From the NCBI GenBank assembly GCA_950106755.1, contig OX467083.1:3509501-3573500 (forward strand): a DNA stretch of 64,000 nt, written 5' to 3'. The stretch comes from Climacium dendroides (Eukaryota > Streptophyta > Bryopsida > Hypnales > Climaciaceae). Of the stretch, positions 62,870 through 64,000 are shown in pieces. The notes beneath the pieces are model-generated. The model saw nothing but the letters and a program-made list of their open reading frames with translations. It made no database searches and had not been told where the DNA came from. Positions within the stretch are counted from its first letter, which is position 1; each line of letters opens with the position of its first letter. Position numbers and translations under genes: made by a program.

Positions 62870-63440
62870 TAGGAAAAAATAGTAAATTGAAAGGAGAGAA
62901 TGATTTAAAAATCTAAATTGTTAACAATTTATTTATGGAATTGAAAAATGACAATCCCAAAGGTTGAAATGTTGTAATATAAATATGCACCTAATATTTT
63001 TTTATTTTTTTCCAAAAACATTGAAAATTGAGTTAGATAAAGGACTTCATTGAAGTTTATTTTAAAGTAGAGATTCCATAACTACTTGCAAATTATCCAC
63101 AAGAGGAACTCCTCATAATTTTCATCTCATTAATCAAAATGGAATGATTTAAAGCTTTCCACATATAAATAAATCTAGAGAACTGATTTCAAATTTTTAT
63201 TTTTTAAAAAGTGATTTTAAAAGATTTTTTGCTGCTTGGACTACTAGCCGAATGTTGAAAATTATATATCATATAATAACTTTTTAATTATGTAGTCAAA
63301 AATTATAAAAATTGTTGGGCCTTAAAGCTCCTCTTCAAGCACATGTTGTGTGAAAATTTGAAAGAAAAAATTCCATTCATAGTGAGTTTCCCAAAATCAC
63401 TACGTTGCCAAAAATGCCATTTGGTCTTTTAGGGTTAAGA
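62870..63440 (+). repeat. AT-rich dispersed repeat, copy with empty site
   Basis: This segment matches 31500-32660 but lacks the 0.62-kb element. GTTTATTTTAA (ending about 63065) runs directly into AGTAGAGATTCCATAACTA. It ends near GCCATTTGGTCTTTTAGGG. Confidence 0.75.
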
Positions 63441-63930
63441 ATCTTTTATATGACCTTAACATTATGTTTTCAAATATTTTTTTCCCATCTTTTCCTATTT
63501 CAATATCTTGTAGTCTCAAATGCCTCTCCATGTCTTTTATTGATAAATTGTAACCTTTGTTCTTCAAGAATTTTTGATAAAATACCTTTGTATTTCTTCC
63601 TATCCAAATCATCCATTGTGCAAAGTTTCTATGAAGATCTAGTGAGGTAGAAGCACCCATTCCTGTGAATTTAAGCAATTCATGGTTGGAGGCACCTTTT
63701 GCTAGAATTTTTTTAATAATATTGTCAATTGTGAATCTCAAAAACTCCAATCCAAATACCTTACCATTTTTAAGAACTTGAATCCTTCAAAAACATTTAA
63801 TCTCTTCCACAAAATCCATTAGATGCTCGTGCTCAAGCTTTAACTTTTCACTTTAATCATTTCCTAGTTCCATGCCTAGTTCATAAATGATTTGTGCTCT
63901 TGCAACACACATATTTTGGCCCTCTAGTCT
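63400..63930 (-). pseudogene. Decayed coding remnant on the - strand with two in-frame stops
   Basis: One - strand frame stays protein-like for about 177 codons from 63930 to 63400, broken only by TAA (63853-63855) and TGA (63787-63789). Legible pieces include RAQIIYELGMELGND, HEHLMDFVEEIKCF, NGKVFGLEFLRFTIDNIIKK and DLHRNFAQWMIWIGRNTKVF. The family is not recognised. It could be a transposon gene or a captured host gene. It has not obviously ended at the window edge. Confidence 0.45.
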
Positions 63931-64000
63931 CTATTTTCTATTCTATAAGTTGCAAACTATAATAATTTTTTTTGTCATTGAATTTCTATGCTTAGTCAAT

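Overview
The window is nuclear DNA from a land plant. It carries the 3' end of a plasma-membrane aquaporin (PIP), an intron-less ATL-type RING-H2 ubiquitin ligase with the architecture found only in plants, and a complete RRP5/PDCD11-type ribosome-biogenesis gene. A double plant telo-box lies upstream of that last gene. Its introns are mostly about 80-600 bases long. The surrounding DNA is very AT-rich and full of small non-autonomous transposons. This fits a bryophyte-like (moss) genome, but the sequence alone does not fix the species.

Layout. Bases 1-531: last two visible exons of the PIP gene (+). Bases 532-3402: no gene seen. Bases 3403-4341: ATL RING-H2 gene (+), starting inside a local tandem duplication and followed by a GC-rich degenerate minisatellite. 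Bases 4690-8340: AT-rich spacer with a perfect 3 x 77-bp tandem repeat. Bases 8557-24927: the RRP5 homologue, which I could join into 41 exons keeping one reading frame throughout. The model gives about 2009 residues: a basic N-terminus, about 15 S1 RNA-binding repeats, an acidic linker and a C-terminal HAT/TPR-like helical domain. Bases 24928-64000: a gene desert of about 39 kb.

The desert is not featureless. By eye I could delimit several small transposons with inverted ends and, in some cases, target-site duplications: a 2.1-kb non-autonomous CACTA element (37242-39363, TAA duplication), a Tourist-type MITE (33285-33680, TTA duplication) abutting another MITE, two Mutator-like hairpin elements flanked by roughly 10-bp direct repeats (50511-50662 and 43477-44061), two foldback elements (44448-44818 and 48669-49483), and an unassigned element of about 630 bp with ACCCCYTAAATG ends. 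The last occurs twice in opposite orientation and is missing from a related copy of its host repeat. Between these lie dispersed AT-rich repeats, minisatellites, two GC-rich islands and a few decayed coding remnants of unknown origin.

The three genes have no evident functional link: membrane water transport, protein ubiquitination and rRNA processing. All lie on the + strand as ordinary separate eukaryotic transcription units. I saw no tRNA, rRNA, CRISPR array or bacterial-type feature. The most novel material is in the transposon-rich desert, not in a protein-coding system.
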